The position numbers and the translations under genes are program-made. From UBA1172 sp002457135 (GTDB taxonomy: Bacteria; Pseudomonadota; Alphaproteobacteria; Puniceispirillales; UBA1172): a stretch of 64,000 nt of DNA. Shown here in pieces: positions 34,905-43,059 of the stretch (positions are counted from its first letter, which is position 1; every line of letters begins with the position of its first letter). The notes under the pieces were generated by a model that was not told where the DNA came from, did not search any database, and worked only from the letters and a program-made list of their open reading frames with translations. The stretch spans positions 93,814 through 157,813 of the forward strand of contig CBFIBR010000002.1 of assembly GCA_965660935.1 (NCBI GenBank). The letters are read 5' to 3'.

Positions 34905-36496
34905 CCGGCATCCTCCATAAGCATGTCGGATACTTTTTCACCGATCATGATTGCCGGTGCGTTTGTGTTGCCTGATGTGATGGTCGGCATGATTGACGCA
35001 TCCGCGACCCTCAGCCTGCCCACACCGTGAACCCTCAGCCGAGGGTCAACCACGGCCATCGGGTCCTTGCCCATCTTGCAGGTGCCTGATGGGTGATAAA
35101 TCGTTGTTGAGGTGTTGCGCGCCCATTCCAGAATGGCGGCGTCATTATCACCGTTGATCGCCTGTCCAGGCGAAAACTCATCGGTAATCAGTGACCGCAC
35201 CGGGTCATAGCCGCAGATCCGCCGGGTAATCTTGATGCCGTTCACCAGCGTGTCGCAATCCGTCTTGGTGGCAAGGTAATTCGGGAAAATCCGGGGGTGA
35301 TCCATCGGGTTCGAAGACCGCAATTTCAGCTCACCCTTGCTTTCGGGCCGCAATTGCAGGACAGAGGCGGTGAAAGCGGAAAACCGGTGGCTGCCTTCAG
35401 CCGGGGAATCGGCACTGAACGGCTGGATATGGAACTGGATATCAGGGGTTTCCATGGTCGGTTCGGTCTTGATGAAACCGGTGCCAAGGCTGGCCGCCAT
35501 GGCCATCGGCCCGGACCGGTGAAAGGCGTATTCAAACGCCATTCCCGCCAGTTTGAAGACATTGCGAATTTCGCTGTTGATCGTGCTGGCGCGGCATTTA
35601 TAGACAGGGCGTGCCTGCAAATGATCCTGCAAATTCTGGCCGACACCCGGCAGGTTGGTGCGAACCTCAATCCCGTGTTCACGCAAATCATCACCCGGGC
35701 CAATGCCGGACAGCATCAATATCTGGGGGGAGCCGATAGCCCCGGCGGACAGCACCACCTCACGGCTGGCCCTGACCTCCTTGACCATGCCCTCATGACG
35801 GATGCGAACGCCCTTTGCCTCACCATCCTCAAGCAACAGCGTTTCCGTATGGGCGTTGACGATCACCGTCAGGTTGGGGCGTGACAGAACAGGTTTCAGG
35901 TAAGCCGCAGCCGCGCTGCACCGCCGGCCGTTTTTCATGGTCATCTGAAAATAGCCGATGCCTTCCTGGTCCTCGGCATTATAGTCATCTGTCCAGCGAT
36001 AACCGGCCGCCACCGCCGCCTGCAACCAGGCATCCACGACCTGACGGTTGACCTTGTTCTCCGAGACATTGAGGGGGCCGCCAGTGCCGCGTTCCGGCAG
36101 GGATCGCCCCTCCCAGTTTTCGGCACGGCGAAACAGCGGCATGACATCATCCCAGCCCCAGCCGTCATTCCCGAGCTGACGCCAGTGATCAAAATCCTGG
36201 GGTTGCCCCCGGACATAGAGCAGCCCGTTGATTGAGGAAGACCCGCCCAGCACCTTGCCGCGTGGCCAGTTCAGCGCCCGGCCGTTCAGCCCGGGGTCAG
36301 GTTCAGTCTTGTAACACCAGTCTGTCCTGGGGTTGCCCATGGTTTTGAAATACCCGACAGGGATGTGAATCCACGGGTAACGATCCCGGCCCCCGGCCTC
36401 AATCAGCGCAACCTTATTGGCAGGGTTTGCGGAAAGCCTGTTGGCAATCACGCACCCAGCAGAGCCGGCGCCCACAATCACGAAGTCAAATTTCAT
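34901..36496 (-). CDS. GMC oxidoreductase, choline dehydrogenase-like
   Basis: The 531-residue flavoprotein starts at ATG 36496 (MKFDFVIVGAGSAGCVIANRL). It shows GGSSSINGLLYVRGQPQDFDHW, the signature SAGAIGSPQILMLSGIGPGDDL, and the C-terminal catalytic YHPSGTCKMGKDPMAVVDPRL and ITSGNTNAPAIMIGE. This branch includes choline and other alcohol dehydrogenases. It probably heads the minus-strand operon that continues to the TRAP genes, and its start faces the IclR gene. The substrate is likely an alcohol linked to the operon's pathway. Confidence 0.9.
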   Translation of the reverse strand: MKFDFVIVGAGSAGCVIANRLSANPANKVALIEAGGRDRYPWIHIPVGYFKTMGNPRTDWCYKTEPDPGLNGRALNWPRGKVLGGSSSINGLLYVRGQPQDFDHWRQLGNDGWGWDDVMPLFRRAENWEGRSLPERGTGGPLNVSENKVNRQVVDAWLQAAVAAGYRWTDDYNAEDQEGIGYFQMTMKNGRRCSAAAAYLKPVLSRPNLTVIVNAHTETLLLEDGEAKGVRIRHEGMVKEVRASREVVLSAGAIGSPQILMLSGIGPGDDLREHGIEVRTNLPGVGQNLQDHLQARPVYKCRASTINSEIRNVFKLAGMAFEYAFHRSGPMAMAASLGTGFIKTEPTMETPDIQFHIQPFSADSPAEGSHRFSAFTASVLQLRPESKGELKLRSSNPMDHPRIFPNYLATKTDCDTLVNGIKITRRICGYDPVRSLITDEFSPGQAINGDNDAAILEWARNTSTTIYHPSGTCKMGKDPMAVVDPRLRVHGVGRLRVADASIMPTITSGNTNAPAIMIGEKVSDMLMEDAG

Positions 36497-36514
36497 CCCC
36501 AAACCATATTTTTT

Positions 36515-36529
36515 GAGACTTTTAGTCTC
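36515..36529. promoter_or_regulatory. Inverted repeat in the divergent GMC/IclR promoter region
   Basis: GAGACTTTTAGTCTC: six-base arms with a three-base centre, 18 bases before the GMC start in an AT-rich region between two divergent genes. A plausible site for the IclR regulator encoded beside it. Confidence 0.4.
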
Positions 36530-36645
36530 TGTTTATATAGATTATCATTCATCTTTATCGCGGGCAGTTCAACTAAAAAGATTCAAACCCTTGATTATTT
36601 TAAGCGTCGGGTGTTTTATCCTCTTGTTTTAAGGAAGATATTGTC

Positions 36646-37392
36646 ATGGCTGATGGAACATTACCGGGGTTGCGCCTGATCCGAATACTGGAAGTCATGG
36701 CGGCATCCGACCGCCCCCTCACCCCGACTGAAATCAACGAAACCCTGGGGTGGCCAAAGCAATCTATCCACCGGCTCTGCAACACGCTGATTGAGGAAGG
36801 CTACCTTGAAAAACGCGACCGCAAGCTGCACCCGAGGCAACGTCTATTCGCGCTCAGCACCAACCTGTCGCATCTCGATTCGGCCCATGTTGCGCGCCAC
36901 CAGATACTGTTGAGGATTGCCGAAACCGTTGGGGAGACGGTCAACTTCGTTCGCCCCGAAACCTCCGGCATGTTCTATTCCGACCGGGTGGAGACCAACT
37001 GGCCGTTCCGGATTCAGCTGCCCATCGGCACCCATGTGCCGTTTCATTGCACCGCCAGTGGCAAGACCTGGCTGGCCAGCCTGAAGGGTACAAAACGCGA
37101 CAAGGTGCTGAACAGCCTGCACCTGAAAATCTTCACGGACCAGACGCACCGAAGCCTCGATACCCTCAAGAAAGAACTGGCGACCATCAGGCGTGACGGG
37201 CATTCGCTCGACTATGAGGAATTTCACGATAGCATGGTGGCAATCGCGGTGCCGGTGCTGGACAGCAAGGGGCGTTTTTATGCTGCCCTCGCGGTCCACG
37301 GCCCCAAGCCGCGCTTCACCATCGAGATTGCCAAGCAGCACAAGGAATTGATGGTCAGCGCCTCAAAAGAGATCAGCAAAACGCTTGAATAG
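36646..37392 (+). CDS. IclR-family transcriptional regulator
   Basis: The 248-residue protein has an N-terminal winged helix-turn-helix (LRLIRILEVMAASDRPLTPTEINETLGWPKQSIHRLCNTL) and a C-terminal IclR effector domain (PIGTHVPFHCTASGKTWLA; LDYEEFHDSMVAIAVPVLD). AAGGAAG precedes the ATG. It is divergent from the GMC-TRAP-dehydrogenase operon and is the likely pathway-specific regulator; inverted repeats at 36515-36529 and 34742-34756 are candidate sites. An IclR-type regulator is, to my memory, also linked to DHPS loci in other bacteria. Confidence 0.92.
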   Translation: MADGTLPGLRLIRILEVMAASDRPLTPTEINETLGWPKQSIHRLCNTLIEEGYLEKRDRKLHPRQRLFALSTNLSHLDSAHVARHQILLRIAETVGETVNFVRPETSGMFYSDRVETNWPFRIQLPIGTHVPFHCTASGKTWLASLKGTKRDKVLNSLHLKIFTDQTHRSLDTLKKELATIRRDGHSLDYEEFHDSMVAIAVPVLDSKGRFYAALAVHGPKPRFTIEIAKQHKELMVSASKEISKTLE

Positions 37393-37399
37393 GCTTTGC

Positions 37400-37415
37400 C
37401 CCCTCTACTGAGGGG
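37400..37415. terminator. Short hairpin between convergent genes
   Basis: CCCCTC-TACT-GAGGGG, a six-base GC-rich stem that includes the stop codon of the minus-strand transporter. No clear U tract on either side. Confidence 0.35.
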
Positions 37416-38298
37416 CGGCCACGGGTATTTTCTTGCTGATCCAGACGATGACGATGGTGATCACCAGAAAGACGGTCATCACAAGCGTAATGGTCTCCCC
37501 CAGCCACAGCGCGGCAAAACCAAAGGTAAAGAATGTCTGGAGCAGCTGGATCTGGCTGATTTTGGCGACCCCGCCAATGGCCAGCGCCCGATACCAGAAA
37601 AAAAACCCGACCAGTGAATTGATGAGGGCAAGAAAACAGAACGCCGCCCATGCCGATAGCGGCATTACCTGGAACGAGGACCAGTCACCATAAATCATCG
37701 TCAGCGGGATGAGCAGCGGCAGGGAGACAACCAGCGTCCAGCAGATCACCTGCCATCCGCCCAGCTCCCGCGCCAGCAAACCACCCTGGGCATAGCCAAG
37801 CCCGGCGAAAAGCACCGCACCAAGCAGCGCCAGATCACCCCGGTAAAGCGCCAGATCAGCAGTCCCGCCCGCGCTGATCATGGAATAGATCGCAATCGTC
37901 AAAAACCCGGTGAGCGCCACCAGCCAGAACAGCCAGCTCGGCCGTTCACGCGACAGGAAACACCCGGAAAGAGCGGTCGCCAGTGGCAATCCACCCAGAA
38001 TAACGCCGCCATGGCTGGATGGCACCGTTTCCATCCCCACCGCCGTCAGAACCGGAAACCCGAAGGCAATACCGCTGGCAACCACCGCCAGCCGCACCCA
38101 TTGCCCCGGGGTTGGCCAGGGCTGCCTCAAAACAAAGAGAATCCCCGTCGCCACAACAGCCGCCAGCAGGCTCCGCCCAAAACCGATATCCCAGACCGAA
38201 AGATACGGCGTCAGGTATTTGGTGATCGGCAAGGTCAGCCCGAACGCCATCACCGCCATCAACCCGAGTCCGTAGCCAAGATTTTCGTTTTTAGCCAT
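37405..38298 (-). CDS. EamA/DMT family transporter
   Basis: A 297-residue membrane protein with ten predicted helices in two EamA halves (first half begins LGYGLGLMAVMAFGLTLPITKYL, second near GDLALLGAVLFAGLGYAQGG). It is convergent with the IclR gene and stands alone. The substrate is not deducible. It could export a metabolite of the neighbouring pathway, but nothing in the sequence ties it to that. Confidence 0.87.
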   Translation of the reverse strand: MAKNENLGYGLGLMAVMAFGLTLPITKYLTPYLSVWDIGFGRSLLAAVVATGILFVLRQPWPTPGQWVRLAVVASGIAFGFPVLTAVGMETVPSSHGGVILGGLPLATALSGCFLSRERPSWLFWLVALTGFLTIAIYSMISAGGTADLALYRGDLALLGAVLFAGLGYAQGGLLARELGGWQVICWTLVVSLPLLIPLTMIYGDWSSFQVMPLSAWAAFCFLALINSLVGFFFWYRALAIGGVAKISQIQLLQTFFTFGFAALWLGETITLVMTVFLVITIVIVWISKKIPVAAPQ

Positions 38299-38793
38299 TG
38301 CGGCCTCCGAAGCAGGGTAAACTATTCAAGCCAACTATGTGTTTTTCCACTGGTATCAAAACACATTGCTTGAAGAGATTTTGTAAAATGAAGGAAAAAT
38401 GAAGATTGGGATTAGCTTAAAGGCTAACCAACAGGGGAAACTTGGCAACGAGAATATTGCCACCATGGCAATTTAATCCAGGGGGTTCCTCATCAGGTTC
38501 AACCTCAATTCTAGCCAGAAAACGCAATTAAAGTCCAGTGATGATAGAGGGGGAGATCAACAAACATATTCATCAGGGAAGCATGAGATGGTTTGCAGAG
38601 GCAGCAGGAGTGCATTCACCATCCAACAGCAAACGCAACGCCGCGTTCTCCTTACCAATCGTAAAATCAAGCCACCTCCCCCCAGATGATGAATGAGTGT
38701 GTGGCAATATTTACGGTTGAAATGCCAAATCACCGAAATATGATGTTGTATTCACCGGCTGCCCTTCCTTTCAGCAACTAATCAGATTTTTCC
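38299..38793. other. Long intergenic region with small dyads
   Basis: About 495 bases without a supported gene. It contains ATTGCCACCATGGCAAT (38456-38472; seven-base arms, three-base centre) and AGGTTCAACCT (38495-38505), both palindromic. I see no tRNA cloverleaf, no riboswitch I recognise and no U-tract terminator. It may hold promoters for both flanking genes or a small RNA. Confidence 0.5.
38456..38472. promoter_or_regulatory. Perfect inverted repeat in the long intergenic region
   Basis: Seven-base arms ATTGCCA/TGGCAAT around CCA. It lies 320 bases from the plus-strand gene and 158 from the minus-strand gene start. Its role is unknown. Confidence 0.35.
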
Positions 38794-39678
38794 ATGGATA
38801 CATTGTGTTACACGACCGGATATTTTGCCACTCGTTCCCCTGGATGTTCCCCTGGACGTTCATCAGGGCGCATCATGGTGGTGCTTTGCCTGATGATGGC
38901 CTCCATGATGGGGTTGCCTGCCATGGCAGCGGACCCTTCGATTATTATTCAGTCCACCACCTCCACCAAGAATTCGGGCCTTTATGATTATATTCTGCCG
39001 ATCTATGAACGGGACACCGGGCTTTCGGTCCGGGTGGTTGCGGTTGGCACGGGGCAGGCGATCAACAATGCCCGAAACTGTGATGGTGACGTGCTGGTGG
39101 TGCATTCGAAAGCTGATGAGGAACAATTCGTCCGTGACGGGTTCGGGATCAGTCGGCGTGATGTGATGTATAATGATTTCGTGGTGATCGGGCCCGCGGC
39201 TGATCCCGCCGGGCTGGCGCAGGCCTCAACCATCAATGATGCCATGATGCGGATTGCGGATTCCCGGGCCAGCTTTATCTCACGCGGGGATAACAGCGGC
39301 ACGCATAAGGCCGAAATCCGGCTCTGGCAGAAAGCCGGTGTTGATCCGCTTTCCGGGTCAGGGCAATGGTACCTTGAAACGGGTCAGGGCATGGGCGGCT
39401 CGCTCAACCTGGCGGTTGAGATGGGGGGCTATATCCTGTCGGACCGGTCAACCTGGCTGGCCTTTGGCAATCGCGGCCAGCATGATATTGTTTTTGAAGG
39501 CGATGATCGGCTGTTCAACCAGTATGGCGTGATTGTCATCAACCCCGATCAATGCCCCGCGATGCACCTGGAACAGGCCCGGCGTTTTGCCGACTGGCTG
39601 GTTTCATCGAGCGGGCAGGATGCGATCAATGCCTATACCGTCAAGGGCCAGCAGCTGTTTTTCGCCAATGCCCGCTGA
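38794..39678 (+). CDS. Substrate-binding protein resembling tungstate-binding TupA
   Basis: A 294-residue (or 267 if started at 38875) periplasmic binding protein. After a hydrophobic signal ending GLPAMAAD, the mature part has the TupA/PstS-like pattern: IIIQSTTSTKNSGLYDYILP, RVVAVGTGQAINNARNCDGDVLVVHS, FISRGDNSGTHKAEIRLW and ILSDRSTWLAF. In TupA these segments bind tungstate through serine and threonine hydroxyls. No TupB permease or TupC ATPase gene is next to it, so it is an orphan here. A tungsten or molybdenum need would suit the molybdenum hydroxylase genes at 58-62 kb. The N-terminus contains a 12-base tandem duplication. Confidence 0.82.
   Translation: MDTLCYTTGYFATRSPGCSPGRSSGRIMVVLCLMMASMMGLPAMAADPSIIIQSTTSTKNSGLYDYILPIYERDTGLSVRVVAVGTGQAINNARNCDGDVLVVHSKADEEQFVRDGFGISRRDVMYNDFVVIGPAADPAGLAQASTINDAMMRIADSRASFISRGDNSGTHKAEIRLWQKAGVDPLSGSGQWYLETGQGMGGSLNLAVEMGGYILSDRSTWLAFGNRGQHDIVFEGDDRLFNQYGVIVINPDQCPAMHLEQARRFADWLVSSSGQDAINAYTVKGQQLFFANAR
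38834..38857 (+). repeat. 12-bp tandem duplication near the TupA-like N-terminus
   Basis: Units at 38834-38845 and 38846-38857 differ by one base (GTTCCCCTGGAT/C), followed by a diverged start of a third. Confidence 0.75.
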
Positions 39679-39723
39679 TAAAATGTTGCCTCAATTTTTA
39701 TTCCTGCAAGGAAGGACCAACGC

Positions 39724-40371
39724 ATGACCCCACCAGAAGAGAACCCAGAAGGTAGTGCAGAATTCATCCGGCTGTGGCCAACGCTGTTCATGGCGGTCAC
39801 CCTGCCCGGGAGCGATGCCGCCAACAGCATCCTCAGCTCACTGGTGATGCAGAGCAACGCCGAACAGGAACAGATGACAACCAACTACCTTGAACAGAAC
39901 CTGTTTCAGTCCGATCACCCCGCCATCGGCTGGCTGACCCAGTGCTGCACCCACGCTGTCATGGAATACGCAAGGGAACTGGGCATGGGTGATATGCCTG
40001 AATTTTCGTTGCAGGGCTGGCCCAACGTCAATTTCAGGGGTGATTACCACAACCTGCACAACCACCCGCATTCGTGGCTGTCAGGGACCTATTACCTCAA
40101 CGTGCCTGATCAGGATGATGCCGAAACCTTCCGGTCCGATCTCAACCCCGGGGCGATCAGTTTCTTTGACCCGCGCGGGGCCACCAACATGACCGCGATG
40201 ATGGGCGACGGCCAGCATGACCCTGAATACCGCCGCGTCCCCAAGGCGGGGGAGCTGTTTTTATGGCCAGCCTTCCTCTATCACCTCGTGCATCCCAATC
40301 TGGTGGAAACGCCGAGGCTGTCGATTTCATTCAACGTTGTGGTCTCATCCAGGAACAGGCAACCGGGTTAG
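39724..40371 (+). CDS. Putative 2-oxoglutarate-Fe(II) oxygenase (TIGR02466-like)
   Basis: The 215-residue protein matches the pattern of the TIGR02466/2OG-FeII_Oxy_5 family: LHNHPHSWLSGTYYLNVPD with an H-x-(D/E)-like ligand region, GAISFFDPRG, then LFLWPAFLYHLVHPN with the distal histidine and RLSISFNV with the arginine that binds 2-oxoglutarate. Members are uncharacterised. A GCAAGGA Shine-Dalgarno sequence precedes the ATG. It is 45 bases after the TupA-like gene and may share its transcript, and it is convergent with the creatinase gene. Confidence 0.78.
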   Translation: MTPPEENPEGSAEFIRLWPTLFMAVTLPGSDAANSILSSLVMQSNAEQEQMTTNYLEQNLFQSDHPAIGWLTQCCTHAVMEYARELGMGDMPEFSLQGWPNVNFRGDYHNLHNHPHSWLSGTYYLNVPDQDDAETFRSDLNPGAISFFDPRGATNMTAMMGDGQHDPEYRRVPKAGELFLWPAFLYHLVHPNLVETPRLSISFNVVVSSRNRQPG

Positions 40372-40372
40372 A

Positions 40373-41584
40373 TCATGACCCGATGATGTTGTGATCAGGG
40401 CCGTAGGGGAAGCCGGTGATATTCTCGTTACCGTCCTCGGTGATGATCAGGATATCATGCTCACGATACCCCCCTGCCCCGGGTTGGCCATCGGCGATGG
40501 TCAGCATCGGTTCCATGGAAATCACCATGCCCGGCTCCAGCACCGTGTCAATGTCTTCCCGCAGCTCCAGCCCGGCCTCACGACCATAGTAATGCGACAG
40601 CACCCCGAACGAATGGCCATAGCCAAAGGTGCGGTATTGCAGCAGGTCACGCTCTTCAAAGAAATCGTTGATCCTGAGCGCGATATCACTGCAACGCGCC
40701 CCGGGTTTCAGCAGGCTCATGCCGTATTCATGGGCGCCGACATTGGCCTGCCAGATCGCCATGCTGGCATCATCGACTTCCTCAACAAACAGCGTGCGTT
40801 CCAGCGCGGTGTAATAGCCCGAGATCATCGGAAAGGTGTTGAGCGACAGGATATCCCCCCGTTCCAGCATCCGCGCCGTCACCGGGTTATGCGCACCATC
40901 GGTGTTGAGGCCTGACTGGAACCAGATCCAGGTGTCACGGTATTCGGCATCAGGAAAGGATCGGGCGATTTCCAGTTCCATGGCATCACGCCCGGCCATG
41001 GCAACGTCGATTTCCCGGGTCCCGGCCCTGATGGCATCACGAACCGCATAGCCGCCGACATCGGCAACTCGCGCTCCCTCCCGGATCAGGGCGATTTCAG
41101 CCGCTGATTTGTGCATCCGCTGGGTCATCACCGCAACCGCGATATCCACGCTTGATGACGGCTTCAGGAAGGCGTTCATCCTGTCCATCTGGATGAGGGT
41201 CATGTGATCACCCTCATAGCCGATCACAGCCCCCTCACCGGTGACTGATCTGATGGCACGCCAGTAATTGTCCCGCGCCCAGTCGGTGTAGGTGATGTTG
41301 TCGCCATGGCAACGCCGCCATGGCTGGCCCGCGTCAATCCCGGCGGAGATGGTGACGCTGTCAGCAGCGGTGACCACCAGCCCGTAAGGACGGCCAAAGG
41401 CGCAGTAAAGGAAGCCTGAATAATAGGCGATGGAATGCATCGATGTGAAAACAGCAGCATCAACGCCGGTATCAGCCATAATGCGCCTGAGACCCGCCAG
41501 GCGAGCGTCGTATTCAGCATCATCAAACGGCAGAACCGCTTTTTCACCGTTGTGATAACGGTACATTTCGGGGCGTGCAGTCAT
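40373..41584 (-). CDS. Creatinase (creatine amidinohydrolase)
   Basis: The 403-residue protein matches Pseudomonas creatinase along almost its full length as I recall that sequence: RYHNGEKAVLPFDDAEYDAR, SGFLYCAFGRPYGLVVT, GQPWRRCHGDNITYTDW, TWIWFQSGLNTDGAHNPVT, LQYRTFGYGHSFGVLSHYY, GREAGLELREDIDTVLEPG and PGAGGYREHDILI are close to the family. The fold is the M24 pita-bread fold without a metal. The active-site histidine is likely the one in GYGHSFGVLSHYYG. It splits creatine to sarcosine and urea. GGAGGG precedes the ATG. It stands just upstream of the ArgE/DoeA-like genes. Confidence 0.92.
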   Translation of the reverse strand: MTARPEMYRYHNGEKAVLPFDDAEYDARLAGLRRIMADTGVDAAVFTSMHSIAYYSGFLYCAFGRPYGLVVTAADSVTISAGIDAGQPWRRCHGDNITYTDWARDNYWRAIRSVTGEGAVIGYEGDHMTLIQMDRMNAFLKPSSSVDIAVAVMTQRMHKSAAEIALIREGARVADVGGYAVRDAIRAGTREIDVAMAGRDAMELEIARSFPDAEYRDTWIWFQSGLNTDGAHNPVTARMLERGDILSLNTFPMISGYYTALERTLFVEEVDDASMAIWQANVGAHEYGMSLLKPGARCSDIALRINDFFEERDLLQYRTFGYGHSFGVLSHYYGREAGLELREDIDTVLEPGMVISMEPMLTIADGQPGAGGYREHDILIITEDGNENITGFPYGPDHNIIGS

Positions 41585-41795
41585 TTAGACCCTCCATTAA
41601 ATCCGGTAACAGGATTCCCATAAAAGAAGGTCCCGGCGTTCAGGACAATAACGCGGCACGGCAGGGGCTAAATTGCCTTTTACCACTGCCGGAGCGACGC
41701 CATCGCTCAAGCCGTCTGCATGATGGATTGACTCGATGCCGCGATCAAGATTTTTTCCCTGTGGACGGCTGATTTTCTCAGGTCTACTACCGCAA

Positions 41796-43043
41796 TCAGG
41801 TGATTTTCCTGCCGAGACCATCCAGCATGGTCAGGCATGATGCCAGCTGGTCGATACTGATGAACTCATCGGCCTTATGCGCCTGGTCGATGCTGCCCGG
41901 CCCGCAGACAACCGCTGATAAACCATAATCCCCACCATAATCCCCACCATCATCCCCACCGGCATCCCCACCAGCATAACGGCCCATGGCCTGAAACAGC
42001 CCTGCTTCCGTGCCAAAGGCAACCAGCCCGGCGGTGTTGCTGCCGGTCAGCGCCATCATCAGGGTTTTGGCCTCATTCTCATCCATAGGCTGCAACCCTT
42101 CAACCTCACCGATGGTGGTGGTGATGATCGCCGCGCCATCATGCCCGGCCTTCATTTCAGGCAACAGCGTATCCTCAACAAAGCGGTTCAGGCTATCCCT
42201 GAAATAGGTGAAATCGTCACGGTTGATGGGCCTGAATTCCCAGTCAACCTCGGCGCTGGGGGCGATGACATTATGCGCCACGCCGCCCCTGATGCCGCCG
42301 ATATTCATGCTGGTATAGGGCGGGGTGAAGGGGCTGTCATCCGGGGCGCGGGATTTCATCTCCTGCCTCAGGGCAATCAGTTTCATGATATAGCGGGCGG
42401 CGTATTCGGCGGCGTTGACCCCGCCTTCGGGGTTGGAGCCATGCCCGGGCTGGCCAGTGAAACGGGTGGTGTATTCGCAGCATCCCTTATGCCCTTCAAT
42501 CACCTGCATTTCGGTTGGCTCCCCGATAATAGCCATGGCCGGGCGATAGCCGCGCCGATGCAATTCAGGGATCATGTCCTGCGCCCCGAGGCAGCCGGTT
42601 TCCTCATCATGGGTGAAGGCAAAATGGAGCGGCCTGGTCAGGGCCTGATCTTTCATGTGCCGGGCGAAAGCAAGGCTGGCGGCGATAAAACCCTTCATGT
42701 CGGCTGTCCCCCGGCCATAGAGCAGGCCGTCCTCCTCAGTCATGCGGAACGGATCATGCGTCCAGTCCTGGTCAGTGACAGGGACAACATCGCTATGCCC
42801 CGACAGGATGATCCCGCCATCGGTATCAGGGGAGCCATCATCGGGGGCCATTGTGGCAAACAGGTTCGCCTTGGTGCCGGTGGCATCCTCCATGATCTCA
42901 ACCCTTGCGCCGCAATCCTCCAGCCTTCCCGCCATATCGTTGATCATGGCCATGTTGCTGTCGGTGGAAACCGTCGGGCAGGCGATCAGGTCATCAAGGA
43001 TGCTAACAGTCTCCTCAAGCGCTGTTTTATCGAGGCTGGTCAT
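41796..43043 (-). CDS. M20 family deacylase, ArgE/DapE type
   Basis: A 415-residue zinc amidohydrolase. The metal-binding residues are present: H in LSGHSDVVPV, D in GRGTADMKGF, EE in HDEETGCLGA, and GEPTEMQV. It looks like acetylornithine deacetylase. Its gene follows the DoeA-like gene by about 17 bases in the same direction, so the true substrate may be an N-acetylated diamine such as N-acetyl-2,4-diaminobutyrate from ectoine; this is inference from position and from the similarity of that substrate to acetylornithine. The C-terminal part carries a glycine/aspartate tetrapeptide repeat made by a 12-base tandem repeat. Confidence 0.88.
   Translation of the reverse strand: MTSLDKTALEETVSILDDLIACPTVSTDSNMAMINDMAGRLEDCGARVEIMEDATGTKANLFATMAPDDGSPDTDGGIILSGHSDVVPVTDQDWTHDPFRMTEEDGLLYGRGTADMKGFIAASLAFARHMKDQALTRPLHFAFTHDEETGCLGAQDMIPELHRRGYRPAMAIIGEPTEMQVIEGHKGCCEYTTRFTGQPGHGSNPEGGVNAAEYAARYIMKLIALRQEMKSRAPDDSPFTPPYTSMNIGGIRGGVAHNVIAPSAEVDWEFRPINRDDFTYFRDSLNRFVEDTLLPEMKAGHDGAAIITTTIGEVEGLQPMDENEAKTLMMALTGSNTAGLVAFGTEAGLFQAMGRYAGGDAGGDDGGDYGGDYGLSAVVCGPGSIDQAHKADEFISIDQLASCLTMLDGLGRKIT
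41923..41970 (-). repeat. Four 12-bp tandem units inside the M20 gene
   Basis: Units at 41923, 41935, 41947 and 41959, in frame, encoding GGDY, GGDY, GGDD and GGDA (read from the minus strand). Confidence 0.9.
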
Positions 43044-43059
43044 TTCGGTGCTGCTTTCA

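Noticed and set aside
38299..38793. Possible tRNA or tmRNA in the long intergenic region
   Set aside because: A GGTTCAACC stretch (38496-38504) resembles a T-arm, but no acceptor stem, anticodon arm or CCA end fits around it.
41923..41970. Possible CRISPR-like repeat
   Set aside because: The units are directly adjacent with no spacers, only 12 bases long and in frame within a gene. The other tandem repeats fail for the same reasons.
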